DNA of 64,000 nt from an uncultured Lachnospiraceae bacterium (GTDB taxonomy: Bacteria > Bacillota > Clostridia > Lachnospirales > Lachnospiraceae), in NCBI GenBank assembly GCA_947175035.1, contig CAMWLG010000002.1, positions 1 through 64,000 of the forward strand, written 5' to 3'. Below, piece after piece: positions 51,654 to 61,186 of this stretch; the stretch's first letter is position 1; every line of letters begins with the position of its first letter. Below the pieces are notes generated by a model, which worked only from the letters and a program-made list of their open reading frames with translations, was not told the origin of the DNA and ran no database searches. A program made the position numbers and the translations under genes.

Positions 51654-52739
51654 ATGATTTCAAATCAGATTTTGCAAAATACGATTGACGGGTTAAAGGG
51701 GATTTCCCGTGTGGAGCTCTGTGTCATGGACACGGATGGCAAAGAGATCGCATCCACTATGGACATGGGGAATTGTTCCGGTGCGGCGGTGGAGTTTGCT
51801 GCGTCGCCGGCGGATTCCCAGGAGATTCAGGGGTATCAATATTTCAAGATTTTTGACGAGCAGCAGTTGGAGTACGTTCTCGTGGCGGGGGGTGTCGGCG
51901 AGGATGTATACATGATTGGCAAGATGGTTGCTTTTCAGATTCAAAATCTTTTGGTGGCATACAAGGAGCGTTTTGACAAGGACAATTTCTTTAAAAATCT
52001 TTTGCTGGATAATCTGTTGCTGGTGGATATTTACAGCAGATCCAAGAAATTGCACATTCAGACGGATGTGCCCAGAGTAGTGCTGATTGTGGAGAGCGCA
52101 GCGGGAAAGGACAGCAATGTGTTGGAGTTGTCCCGGGCGTGTTTTGGCAATAATGGAAAAGATTTCATCACCGCAGTGGATGAAAAAGATGTTATTATAG
52201 TTAAGGAGCTTCCCGAGGCGGAGACGGTTAAGGAGATTGAGAAGTCTGCCCGCAGCCTGATCACATACCTTCAAAAAGAAGGGATTCAGGGGATGCGCAT
52301 TTCCTACGGGACGGTGATTCGCGAGATTAAAGAAGTCAGTCGTTCTTACAAAGAGGCAAAGATGGCTCTGGACGTGGGCAAGATTTTCTTTGATGACAGG
52401 GATTTGATTGCCTACAGTGAGTTGGGAATCGGACGTCTGATTTATCAGCTTCCCATCCCGCTGTGTAAAATGTTTATCAGAGAGATTTTCGGGGGGAAGA
52501 GCCCTGATGAGTTTGATGAGGAGACCTTGGCTACCATCTACAAATTTTTCGAGAACAGCCTGAATGTATCCGAGACGTCAAGGCAGCTGTTCATCCACCG
52601 CAACACTTTGGTGTATCGGCTGGATAAGCTGCAGAAGAGCACAGGGCTTGACTTGCGCGTGTTTGAGGATGCCATCACCTTTAAGATTGCTTTGATGGTG
52701 GTGAAGTATATGAAATATATGGAGACATTTGAGTACTAA
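51654..52739 (+). CDS. CdaR/PucR-type helix-turn-helix regulator
   Basis: The 361-residue protein has an N-terminal putative sugar-diacid recognition region (QNTIDGLKGISRVELCVMD), a middle GGDEF-like region and a C-terminal PucR-type helix-turn-helix (NVSETSRQLFIHRNTLVYRLDKLQ in parts). It is probably a transcription factor for carbohydrate-acid metabolism; the target is not evident, since the next genes are ftsEX. Confidence 0.88.
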   Translation: MISNQILQNTIDGLKGISRVELCVMDTDGKEIASTMDMGNCSGAAVEFAASPADSQEIQGYQYFKIFDEQQLEYVLVAGGVGEDVYMIGKMVAFQIQNLLVAYKERFDKDNFFKNLLLDNLLLVDIYSRSKKLHIQTDVPRVVLIVESAAGKDSNVLELSRACFGNNGKDFITAVDEKDVIIVKELPEAETVKEIEKSARSLITYLQKEGIQGMRISYGTVIREIKEVSRSYKEAKMALDVGKIFFDDRDLIAYSELGIGRLIYQLPIPLCKMFIREIFGGKSPDEFDEETLATIYKFFENSLNVSETSRQLFIHRNTLVYRLDKLQKSTGLDLRVFEDAITFKIALMVVKYMKYMETFEY

Positions 52740-52778
52740 ACCATAAGGATTAATCAGCCGACAATTTGGAGGAGACGA

Positions 52779-53522
52779 ATGACAAAAAAGGAATTACTGC
52801 GGCAAAAAAGAGAGGAATTCATAGAGAAAAACGGAATTATCTGTCTGGATAACGTGAGCAAGAACTACTCTGTCGGGGCCGCGGCTTTAAACAATGTAAG
52901 TCTCAGCATTAAACCCGGAGAGTTTGTCTTTATTGTGGGAGACAGCGGTTCGGGTAAATCGACTATGATAAAACTTCTGCTGCGGGAGCTTACGGCTTCC
53001 AGCGGCAGTGTTTATGTTATGGGTCATGATTTGGGAAAACTTTCCCATAGGAAGATCCCTCAATTTCGCCGCAACCTGGGTGTGGTGTTTCAGGATTTTA
53101 GACTTTTAAAGGATCGGAATGTCTATGAGAATGTAGCCTTCGCCCAGAGGATTGTGGAGACACCGGTGAGTGAGATCCGAAGGAATGTGCCTAGCATTCT
53201 GGCCACGGTGGGATTGGCGGGCAAATATAAATCCAAGCCCCGTCAGCTTTCGGGCGGTGAACAGCAGCGCGTTGCACTGGCCAGGGCATTGGTGAATAAA
53301 CCCTCTATTCTGTTGGCGGATGAGCCTACAGGCAATCTGGATCCCAATAATTCCTGGGAGATTATGAAGCTTCTGGAGGAGATTAACGAGTCCGGAACTA
53401 CCGTTTTGGTGGTGACTCACAACAGTGAGATTGTGAATGCCATGCGCAAGCGCGTGATCACGTTGAAAAAGGGTGTGATTGTCAGTGATGAGGAGGAGGG
53501 CGGATACATAGATGAAGATTAG
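52779..53522 (+). CDS. ftsE: Cell division ATP-binding protein FtsE
   Basis: The 247-residue ABC ATPase has Walker A GDSGSGKST, the signature LSGGEQQRVALARAL and Walker B ILLADEPTGNLD. With FtsX it controls peptidoglycan hydrolases at the septum. It overlaps ftsX by 11 bases. An N-terminal extension of about 20 residues precedes the usual start of the family. Confidence 0.96.
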   Translation: MTKKELLRQKREEFIEKNGIICLDNVSKNYSVGAAALNNVSLSIKPGEFVFIVGDSGSGKSTMIKLLLRELTASSGSVYVMGHDLGKLSHRKIPQFRRNLGVVFQDFRLLKDRNVYENVAFAQRIVETPVSEIRRNVPSILATVGLAGKYKSKPRQLSGGEQQRVALARALVNKPSILLADEPTGNLDPNNSWEIMKLLEEINESGTTVLVVTHNSEIVNAMRKRVITLKKGVIVSDEEEGGYIDED

Positions 53523-54459
53523 TACATTGTTCTATACCATCAGACAAGGCTTTGCCAATATTTTCCGCAACAAGCTTTTTTCATTGGCGTCCATTGCAAC
53601 GATTTCCGCGTGTCTGTTTTTGTTTGGTTTGTTTTATGCCATTGTGATGAATTTTCAACATATTGTGAGGACGGCAGAAGAAGGGGTATCTGTCTCGGTG
53701 TTTTTCCACTATGAGGGAGAGATTCCGGATGACTGTAAGAGAACCCATCAGGAGCAGGAACTGCCCACTCCCGAGCGCATGGAGGCGATTGGTCAGTTGA
53801 TTGCTGCCCGGGTGGAGGTTTCGGACGTGGTGTTTGTCTCTGATGACGAGGCGTGGGCTTCCTTCGGGAAAGCTCTTTTTGGTGATAATTATCAGGATGG
53901 ATATACAGAGAATCCTTTGGCGGGTGAGGACAGTTACCATGTGTATCTGAGTGACGTGTCTATGCAGAGTGCGCTGGTGAGTTGGCTGGAGTCCATCCCT
54001 GAGGTGCGCAAGGTCAACTATTCCTCGGTGACAGCCAACACCTTAAGTGGTGTGAATCTCTTGATTGCGTATGTGTCAGTGGGTATCATCATCGTATTGT
54101 TGGCGGTGAGTATTTTCCTGATCAGCAATACCGTGGCGGTGGGAATTTCGGTTCGCAAGGAAGAAATCAGTATCATGAAATATATCGGGGCCACGGACTT
54201 CTTTGTGAGAGCGCCCTTTGTGTTGGAGGGTATGTTGATTGGTTTGATCGGTGCGGCAATTCCTCTGGGAGTGGTTTATAGTCTATATAATTATGCTTTG
54301 AATTATGTGACGGAGAGATTCGAGGTACTTAGCCAATTTCTAAACTTCCTGTCAGTGGAAGAGATATTCAACGTGTTGACACCCGTGTCACTTGTTGTAG
54401 GTGTGGGGATTGGTTTCATGGGAAGTATCTCTACTGTGAGAAAGCATTTAAAGGTGTAG
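53512..54459 (+). CDS. ftsX: Cell division protein FtsX
   Basis: The 315-residue protein has one N-terminal membrane segment, an extracellular domain of about 150 residues and three C-terminal membrane segments, the FtsX plan (start ISTLFYTIRQGFANIFRNKLF in parts). It transmits the FtsE ATPase signal to an external hydrolase, probably the M23 protein encoded next. Confidence 0.95.
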   Translation: MKISTLFYTIRQGFANIFRNKLFSLASIATISACLFLFGLFYAIVMNFQHIVRTAEEGVSVSVFFHYEGEIPDDCKRTHQEQELPTPERMEAIGQLIAARVEVSDVVFVSDDEAWASFGKALFGDNYQDGYTENPLAGEDSYHVYLSDVSMQSALVSWLESIPEVRKVNYSSVTANTLSGVNLLIAYVSVGIIIVLLAVSIFLISNTVAVGISVRKEEISIMKYIGATDFFVRAPFVLEGMLIGLIGAAIPLGVVYSLYNYALNYVTERFEVLSQFLNFLSVEEIFNVLTPVSLVVGVGIGFMGSISTVRKHLKV

Positions 54460-54519
54460 TAGAGGGCGGTTTATGTGTTGCATGAGAAAGCTGTTTCATA
54501 TATTGAGAGGTAGAGGAAA

Positions 54520-55740
54520 TTGAAAGTTTCTGTTAGGGTCAGATATCTTATTTCGATAATCATGGTTGCGGTGTTGCTTGGCAATGCCGGGCATATCTCT
54601 GTGAAGGCGCTCACCTCGGACAGCATCAAGGCCAAAGAAAAAGAAATCAACAAGATGGAGAAAGAGAAGGAGAGTTTGAAAGGGAGTCTGACGAACCTGC
54701 AGAAGCTGAAAAAGGAATTGGAGACACAGAAGTCCAATCTGAAGATTTATGTGGCGCAATTAGACAGTGAGCTTGCGGAAATCGAGCAGAATATTTCGGA
54801 TCTGAAACAACAGATTGCCATAAAGGAGTCGGAGATCCAAGAGACGCAAGAGGAGCTGGACGAGGCCATGGATACGGAGGAGAGCCAGAGGCTGGCGATG
54901 GTCAAGCGGGTCCGGATGATGTATGAGCAGGACAATATGCAGTTGTTGGAGGTGTTTTTGACATCCGGGAATCTGAGCGGATTCTTAAACAGTGCGGATT
55001 CTATGGAGAAAGTTGCTGCGTATGACAGGCAGATGTATGAGACATACAAGGCAAACCGCTATCTGGTGGAGCTTTGCAAGGAGCAATTGGAGCTGGAAAA
55101 GGAGATATTGGATCAGACCAAGGAAAATGTGGAGCTGGAACAGGCCAATCTGGAGGCTTTGATTGAACAGAAGAACCAGGATATTACAGACTACGAGACG
55201 GATATCAATAATAAGGCGCAGGCGATTGCGGAGTATGAGCAGATGATCCGGGATCAGGATGCGGAGATTGCCGCCTTGGAGGAGGCTATCGCCGAGGAGA
55301 AGCGGCAGATTCTCGCCCAAAATGGCGAGGTGATTACCTATGACGGCGGTAAGTTTAAGTTTCCGCTGGCCTCCTACACCAGAGTTTCTGATGAATATGG
55401 AATGCGCATACATCCCACTCTCAAAGTGGAGCAGTTCCATAACGGTGTAGATCTTGCCTCTCCCAAGGGCACGGCGATTTATGCCGCCTATGACGGCAAA
55501 GTCGTTGCGGCTACCTACAGCGCGACTATGGGCAATTACGTGATGATCAATCATGGTGACGAATTGTATACCATATACATGCATGCCTCGGCGCTCTATG
55601 TGGAGAAAGGGGATATCGTGGTGCGGGGAGAGACGATCGCGGCGGTGGGAAGCACAGGTCGTTCCACCGGTAATCATCTGCATTTTAGCGTGCGAAAGAA
55701 TGGTTCTTATGTATCGCCTTGGGATTATATATCAAAATAA
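54520..55740 (+). CDS. M23 peptidase/murein hydrolase activator with coiled coil (EnvC/PcsB-like)
   Basis: The 406-residue protein starts at TTG after AGAGG, has a signal peptide, a long coiled coil (about 30-255, rich in Glu/Lys/Gln) and a C-terminal LytM/M23 domain (HNGVDLASPKGTAIYAAYDGKV in parts, HLHFSVRKNG). The zinc-ligand pattern looks partly kept. Its position after ftsEX matches the role of PcsB/EnvC as the FtsEX-controlled hydrolase or activator. Confidence 0.92.
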   Translation: MKVSVRVRYLISIIMVAVLLGNAGHISVKALTSDSIKAKEKEINKMEKEKESLKGSLTNLQKLKKELETQKSNLKIYVAQLDSELAEIEQNISDLKQQIAIKESEIQETQEELDEAMDTEESQRLAMVKRVRMMYEQDNMQLLEVFLTSGNLSGFLNSADSMEKVAAYDRQMYETYKANRYLVELCKEQLELEKEILDQTKENVELEQANLEALIEQKNQDITDYETDINNKAQAIAEYEQMIRDQDAEIAALEEAIAEEKRQILAQNGEVITYDGGKFKFPLASYTRVSDEYGMRIHPTLKVEQFHNGVDLASPKGTAIYAAYDGKVVAATYSATMGNYVMINHGDELYTIYMHASALYVEKGDIVVRGETIAAVGSTGRSTGNHLHFSVRKNGSYVSPWDYISK

Positions 55741-55764
55741 TGAAGCAAAAAGGGATTGAAGAAA

Positions 55765-56967
55765 ATGGAGAATGAGAATAGCAAGAAGGGCTGGGGGCTC
55801 TTTGCTCTCGGTCTTGTGATTGGCCTGTTGGTATCACTGATTATTATTAGTTTTATTTTCAGACAAAATGTGCAGCTATCGGATGACACATTGTTGAACA
55901 AGCAGGTGTTGGATAAGGTTGGAAGTCTGGAACAGCTCATCCATGATAAATTTTATCTGGCGGAGATGACGGATGCGGAGCTGGAGGAAGGGATCTATCG
56001 AGGTATGCTGGCGGCGTTGGATGACCCCTATTCTGAGTATTACACGGCGGAGGAGCTCACGGCGCTTATGCACCAGACGGAAGGGATTTATTACGGGATC
56101 GGCGCCTATGTGGGCTTGGACAGTGTAACCGCCCTTCCGAAGATCAGTGGTATCATAGAGGGGACGCCTGCGGAGGAAGCGGATCTGCGGCCGGATGACC
56201 TGGTTTATAAGGTGGATGACAAGTCCATGTATGGTTTGAGTTTGACGGAGGCTGTGGCGCTGATCAAAGGACCAGAGGGCACAACGGTGAAATTGACTAT
56301 CGTCCGTGCCGGTGAGTCGGATTATCTGGAAATCACCGTTCCCAGGAGGAAAGTGGAGAGCCCCACGGTTAATTTTAAGATGTTGGATGAGGAAATTGCT
56401 TATATTGAGATCACGGAGTTTGACGATGTGACGGTGGATCAGTTTGCGGATGCACTGGCTATGGCAAAGGGCTCTGATATGAAGGGTCTGATCCTCGACC
56501 TGCGGAGCAATCCGGGCGGGTCATTGAGCGCAGTGGTGGATATCGCGAGAATGATCCTGCCGGAAGGCCTGATCGTGTATACAGAGGATAAGAATGGGGA
56601 GCGTTTGGAGTATCGCTGTGACGGAAGCCGCAAGCTGCAGGTGCCTTTGGTGGTGCTGATCAATGGCAATTCCGCCAGCGCATCAGAGATTCTCTCCGGT
56701 GCCATACAGGATTATAAGCTGGGAACCCTGGTGGGCACCACAACCTTCGGCAAGGGAATCGTGCAGCAGATTATCTCTTTGAAGGATGGTTCTGCCGTCA
56801 AGCTTACCATCAGCAGCTATTTCACCCCCAACGGGCGGAATATTCACGGCACGGGGATTGAGCCGGACGTGGAGTGTGTATTTGACGGAGAGACCTATTA
56901 CAGTACCAAGGATCGTTATGATAACCAGTTGGAGAAGGCCAAAGAGGTTCTGAAGGATATGATGTAA
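55765..56967 (+). CDS. S41 family C-terminal processing protease
   Basis: The 400-residue protein has an N-terminal membrane anchor (about 11-33), a PDZ domain (GTPAEEADLRPDDLVYKVDD) and the S41 catalytic core with the Ser in NGNSASASEI and Lys in GTTTFGKGIVQ. The ATG at 55765 lies ten bases after AGGGA; an upstream in-frame TTG is too near that site. It follows the M23 gene by 24 bases, so it is probably in the same operon. Confidence 0.93.
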   Translation: MENENSKKGWGLFALGLVIGLLVSLIIISFIFRQNVQLSDDTLLNKQVLDKVGSLEQLIHDKFYLAEMTDAELEEGIYRGMLAALDDPYSEYYTAEELTALMHQTEGIYYGIGAYVGLDSVTALPKISGIIEGTPAEEADLRPDDLVYKVDDKSMYGLSLTEAVALIKGPEGTTVKLTIVRAGESDYLEITVPRRKVESPTVNFKMLDEEIAYIEITEFDDVTVDQFADALAMAKGSDMKGLILDLRSNPGGSLSAVVDIARMILPEGLIVYTEDKNGERLEYRCDGSRKLQVPLVVLINGNSASASEILSGAIQDYKLGTLVGTTTFGKGIVQQIISLKDGSAVKLTISSYFTPNGRNIHGTGIEPDVECVFDGETYYSTKDRYDNQLEKAKEVLKDMM

Positions 56968-57013
56968 AATACGGAATCATGGCAGTTCAATTAAACTCGC
57001 AGCAATGACAGGA

Positions 57014-57045
57014 AACCCCGCAGTCGTGTAAAAATCTGCGGGGTT
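57014..57045 (+). terminator. Hairpin between S41 and uvrB genes
   Basis: AACCCCGCAG pairs perfectly with CTGCGGGGTT (ten pairs). Only GTAAC follows, so termination may be incomplete and uvrB could be reached by readthrough. Confidence 0.55.
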
Positions 57046-57067
57046 GTAACATGAGATGGAGAGATCA

Positions 57068-59056
57068 ATGGATCATTTTGTATTACATTCGGAATATCAG
57101 CCCACCGGCGACCAGCCGCAGGCAATTGAGGAGCTTGTGAAGGGCTTTCAGGAAGGCAACCAATTCCAGACACTGCTGGGGGTTACAGGCTCCGGCAAGA
57201 CCTTTACCATGGCAAATGTGATTCAGGCGTTAAACAAGCCCACTTTGGTAATAGCGCACAATAAGACCCTCGCTGCCCAATTGTATGGCGAGTTTAAAGA
57301 ATTTTTTCCGGAAAACGCGGTGGAATACTTTGTGTCTTACTATGATTATTATCAGCCCGAGGCATATGTGCCCTCCTCTGACACCTATATTGCAAAGGAT
57401 TCTGCTGTCAATGACGAGATCGACAAGCTGCGGCTGTCGGCGACGGCGTCTTTGACAGAGCGCAAGGATGTGGTGGTGGTGGCCAGTGTGTCCTGCATCT
57501 ATGGCTTGGGCAGCCCGGAGGAATTCGAGGGGATGTCGGTGTCCTTGCGGCCAGGGATGACCAAGGACAGAGATCAGGTGCTGCGGGAGCTGGTGGATAT
57601 TCAGTACACGCGAAACGATATGGATATGCAGAGGGGATGTTTTCGCGTCCACGGGGACGTGGTGGAGGTGTACCCCGCCCAGGGCGGCGATTATTTTATA
57701 CGGGTAGAATTTTTTGGGGATGAGATAGATCGCATCTGTCAGGTGGAACCTTTGTCGGGGAAGGTTCATGCTACGTTGGAGCATATCATCATATATCCCG
57801 CGTCCCATTATGTGGTTCCCATAGAAAAAATCCGAATTGCCTGTGACAATATCGAGAAAGAAATGGAGGAGCGGGTGCGTTATTTCAAGGGCGAGGATAA
57901 GCTCATTGAGGCACAGCGCATTGCGGAACGGACGAATTTTGACATAGAGATGCTGCGGGAGACGGGATTTTGCTCGGGAATTGAGAATTATTCCAGACAT
58001 TTGGCGGGGACGGCAGCAGGAGAACCGCCTATGACGCTGATGGACTTTTTCAAGGGTGACTTCCTGATTATCATTGATGAGTCCCATATGACGATTCCCC
58101 AGATTCGGGGGATGTACGCGGGGGATCGCTCCCGCAAGACCACATTGGTGGATTATGGTTTCCGTCTGCCTTCGGCACTGGACAATCGTCCTTTGAACTT
58201 TGAGGAGTTTGAGTCTCATATTGACCAAATGTTATTTGTGTCGGCAACCCCGTCCGATTATGAAGAACAGCATGAGCTGCTCCGCACGGAGCAGATTATA
58301 CGACCCACGGGGCTGTTGGATCCCGAGGTGGATGTGCGGCCCGTGGAGGGGCAGATTGACGATCTGATCGGGGCGGTGAACAGAGAGGTAGAGAAGCACA
58401 ACAAGGTGTTGGTGACAACGCTCACGAAACGCATGGCGGAGGATCTGACGGATTATATGAAGGAGGTGGGAATCCGGGTAAAGTATCTGCACTCGGACAT
58501 TGACACTCTGGAACGCGCCGAGATTATCCGGGATATGAGACTGGATGTGTTTGACGTGCTGGTAGGGATCAATCTGCTGAGGGAGGGGTTGGATATCCCG
58601 GAGATCTCTCTGGTGGCGATTCTGGATGCGGACAAGGAGGGGTTCCTGAGGAGTGCCACATCCCTGATACAGACCATAGGCCGCGCGGCGCGAAACTCGG
58701 AGGGACATGTGATCATGTATGCAGACACGATCACGGATTCCATGCGGGTCGCCATTGACGAGACGAACCGCCGCCGCGAGATTCAGATGAAATATAATGA
58801 GGAACATGGCATCACGCCCCAGACCATACAAAAGGCTGTCAGGGATTTGATCAGCATCTCCAAGGTCATTGCCAAAGAAGAACTGCAGTTTGAGAAAGAT
58901 CCGGAGTCCATGAGCCGGGAGGAACTGGAGAAGCTGGTGGCGGATGTGCAAAAGAAGATGCAGAGAGCAGCGGCGGATTTGAATTTCGAGGCGGCTGCGG
59001 AGCTGCGGGATAAGATGTTGGAGTTGAAGAAGCATTTGTTGGAGCTGGAGGAATGA
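57068..59056 (+). CDS. uvrB: Excinuclease ABC subunit B
   Basis: The 662-residue helicase-like damage-verification subunit has [13 protein letters not shown] (Walker A), the beta-hairpin region [16 protein letters not shown] in [10 protein letters not shown], and QTIGRAARN, with a C-terminal UVR motif. I use ATG 57068 ([17 protein letters not shown]) with GGAGAG four bases upstream; 57056 is an alternative. UvrA is encoded two genes downstream. Confidence 0.97.
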   Translation: MDHFVLHSEYQPTGDQPQAIEELVKGFQEGNQFQTLLGVTGSGKTFTMANVIQALNKPTLVIAHNKTLAAQLYGEFKEFFPENAVEYFVSYYDYYQPEAYVPSSDTYIAKDSAVNDEIDKLRLSATASLTERKDVVVVASVSCIYGLGSPEEFEGMSVSLRPGMTKDRDQVLRELVDIQYTRNDMDMQRGCFRVHGDVVEVYPAQGGDYFIRVEFFGDEIDRICQVEPLSGKVHATLEHIIIYPASHYVVPIEKIRIACDNIEKEMEERVRYFKGEDKLIEAQRIAERTNFDIEMLRETGFCSGIENYSRHLAGTAAGEPPMTLMDFFKGDFLIIIDESHMTIPQIRGMYAGDRSRKTTLVDYGFRLPSALDNRPLNFEEFESHIDQMLFVSATPSDYEEQHELLRTEQIIRPTGLLDPEVDVRPVEGQIDDLIGAVNREVEKHNKVLVTTLTKRMAEDLTDYMKEVGIRVKYLHSDIDTLERAEIIRDMRLDVFDVLVGINLLREGLDIPEISLVAILDADKEGFLRSATSLIQTIGRAARNSEGHVIMYADTITDSMRVAIDETNRRREIQMKYNEEHGITPQTIQKAVRDLISISKVIAKEELQFEKDPESMSREELEKLVADVQKKMQRAAADLNFEAAAELRDKMLELKKHLLELEE

Positions 59057-59161
59057 GAAAAGGAAAAGAGAGGCAGAAAAATTGCAATCCCTTCTTCCTG
59101 CCCGCTTAGTTATGTGGTATAATCAAGGAGTAATGCAATTAGGTGAATCGGAGGGAAATAT

Positions 59162-61159
59162 ATGCGGCATATACTCGTGGTTGATGATGATAAATTTAAT
59201 CTGGTCATAGCTACGAACACTTTGTCTGACGGTTATGCTGTATCGACGGCAGGATCGGGGGAAGAGGCTCTTCTTTGGCTTGAGAGTCATTCCGCCGATA
59301 TGATTCTCATGGACATAGAGATGAAGGGAATGAATGGCATCGAGACGGTGAAATTGATCAAAGAGGATGCCAGATGGAGTCATATTCCCATTATTTTTCT
59401 CACTGCGACCTCGGAGTCCAAGGTGGAGAGCGAGTGTCTTCAGACAGGGGCGGATGATTTCATCACGAAGCCCTTTGTGCCCATGGTGATGAAGAGCAGG
59501 GTGGATAGGATCATGGAGCTTTACGATCTCAGATATGGTCTTGAGCGTGAGCTGTTCAAGAAGACCAAGGAGGTCGAGATGGTAACCATGCATTCCATTA
59601 TGTCCATCGCCAATACGATAGACGCCAAGGATAAGTATACCAGCGGGCATTCCATACGCGTGGCGAAGTGTTCCATGGCGATAGCCAGGGAGCTGGGATG
59701 GACGGAGGAGGAACAGCAGAATATCCAATATGTGGCTCTGCTGCATGATATTGGCAAGATTGGAATCCCCGATGCGGTGTTGAACAAACCTTCCAACCTC
59801 ACCGAGGAAGAATTTGCCATGATAAAGAAACATCCCATTATAGGGGGTGAGATCCTAAAAGAGATCCACACCATCCCCCATGTTCAGGAGGGTGCGCTTT
59901 TTCACCACGAGCGGTATGACGGAAAAGGTTATCCCCATGGGTTGAAGGGAAGGGATATTCCGCTTTTTGGAAGGATTGTGTGTATTGCGGATACCTATGA
60001 TGCCATGAGTACGGACCGGGTTTACAGAAAGCGGCTGCCCGACGAAAAGATCATATCCGAGTACGAGAAATATAAAGGAACCCAGTTTGACCCTAATCTT
60101 ACAAATCTGTTTGTCCGAATGCTCAAGAACGGGTATACGGTGGAAGATGATAACTCGCCGGAAGCGAAACGCAGCGAGAGTACGATCCTGTTGGATTCTG
60201 TCTTGAAGGAGTGTATGGAGGAGGCAGCTAATATTTCCATGACGGACACCCTGACCGGACTGTACAACAAGACATATGCCCAGAGCCATGTGGAGGAGCT
60301 TTTGCGGAGTAATCATGGCGGGGCGCTGTTCATGATGGATATGGATGATTTTAAACGTATCAATGATGTGTACGGGCATATTATAGGAGACCAGGTGCTA
60401 AAAATTTATGCGGGAGTGATGAGGAAAGCTTCCACCGGGGCGGATATCCTTTGCCGCGTGGGCGGTGATGAGTTCATCATGTTCAATACGGACGTGAAGA
60501 CCAGGGAAGCCGCGGAGGCAAGGGCAAAGAAAATCATTGAAACGCTGGCGGAGGATGTGAAAGGGCTTAACATGCTCACGGAAGTGTCCACTTCTATAGG
60601 GATTGTTTTTGCCAATCCGGAAGATGATTTTATCACTTTGTGCAAAAAGGCTGACAAGGCGTTATATTTTACCAAGCGAAACGGAAAGAATTCTTATCAC
60701 TTTTTTGAGGATCATGAGAATGAACATGAGGACAGCGACAATAATGTTGATATCAACAATATCAGGAATATTATCCAGGGAAGGATGGACTTCTCGAAGG
60801 GGGCGTTCCATCTTGCATATGGGGAATTCCAGAAGGTCTATAATTTTATAGCCCGCTATATCGGCAGAGGGACGCAGGACGTCCAGATCGTGTTGATGAC
60901 CGTGCAAAGCCGCAAGATGGATATGTCAGGGTTCTCCGGCCAGGAGGAGGTTATGGCGGAGCTTGAAAGGGCGATCTCCAAAACGCTTCGAAGCTCGGAC
61001 GTGTATACCCGTTACAGCAGCAGCCAGTATATCGTGATACTGATGGACGCCAATGAGGAAAACGGGAAAATGGTGGCGGAGCGTATATTGGAGAACTTTC
61101 ATAAAATGCAAAAAACTGACACGTTCATTGTGCAAAGTGATATCTGTAAGATGGATTAA
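59162..61159 (+). CDS. Response regulator with HD-GYP and GGDEF domains
   Basis: The 665-residue protein has a receiver domain (1-120; DDD near the start, phosphoacceptor Asp in ILMDIEMKGMNGIE), an HD-GYP domain (about 145-320; LLHDIGKIGIPD and HHERYDGKGYPHG) and a GGDEF domain (about 360-510; DMDDFKRINDVYGH and RVGGDEF), followed by about 150 residues resembling a second, degenerate GGDEF domain (RYSSSQYIVILMD). It could both make and break cyclic-di-GMP. It separates uvrB from uvrA. Confidence 0.93.
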   Translation: MRHILVVDDDKFNLVIATNTLSDGYAVSTAGSGEEALLWLESHSADMILMDIEMKGMNGIETVKLIKEDARWSHIPIIFLTATSESKVESECLQTGADDFITKPFVPMVMKSRVDRIMELYDLRYGLERELFKKTKEVEMVTMHSIMSIANTIDAKDKYTSGHSIRVAKCSMAIARELGWTEEEQQNIQYVALLHDIGKIGIPDAVLNKPSNLTEEEFAMIKKHPIIGGEILKEIHTIPHVQEGALFHHERYDGKGYPHGLKGRDIPLFGRIVCIADTYDAMSTDRVYRKRLPDEKIISEYEKYKGTQFDPNLTNLFVRMLKNGYTVEDDNSPEAKRSESTILLDSVLKECMEEAANISMTDTLTGLYNKTYAQSHVEELLRSNHGGALFMMDMDDFKRINDVYGHIIGDQVLKIYAGVMRKASTGADILCRVGGDEFIMFNTDVKTREAAEARAKKIIETLAEDVKGLNMLTEVSTSIGIVFANPEDDFITLCKKADKALYFTKRNGKNSYHFFEDHENEHEDSDNNVDINNIRNIIQGRMDFSKGAFHLAYGEFQKVYNFIARYIGRGTQDVQIVLMTVQSRKMDMSGFSGQEEVMAELERAISKTLRSSDVYTRYSSSQYIVILMDANEENGKMVAERILENFHKMQKTDTFIVQSDICKMD

Positions 61160-61186
61160 TACTGTGTAGTGGAAATGGGGCACATC

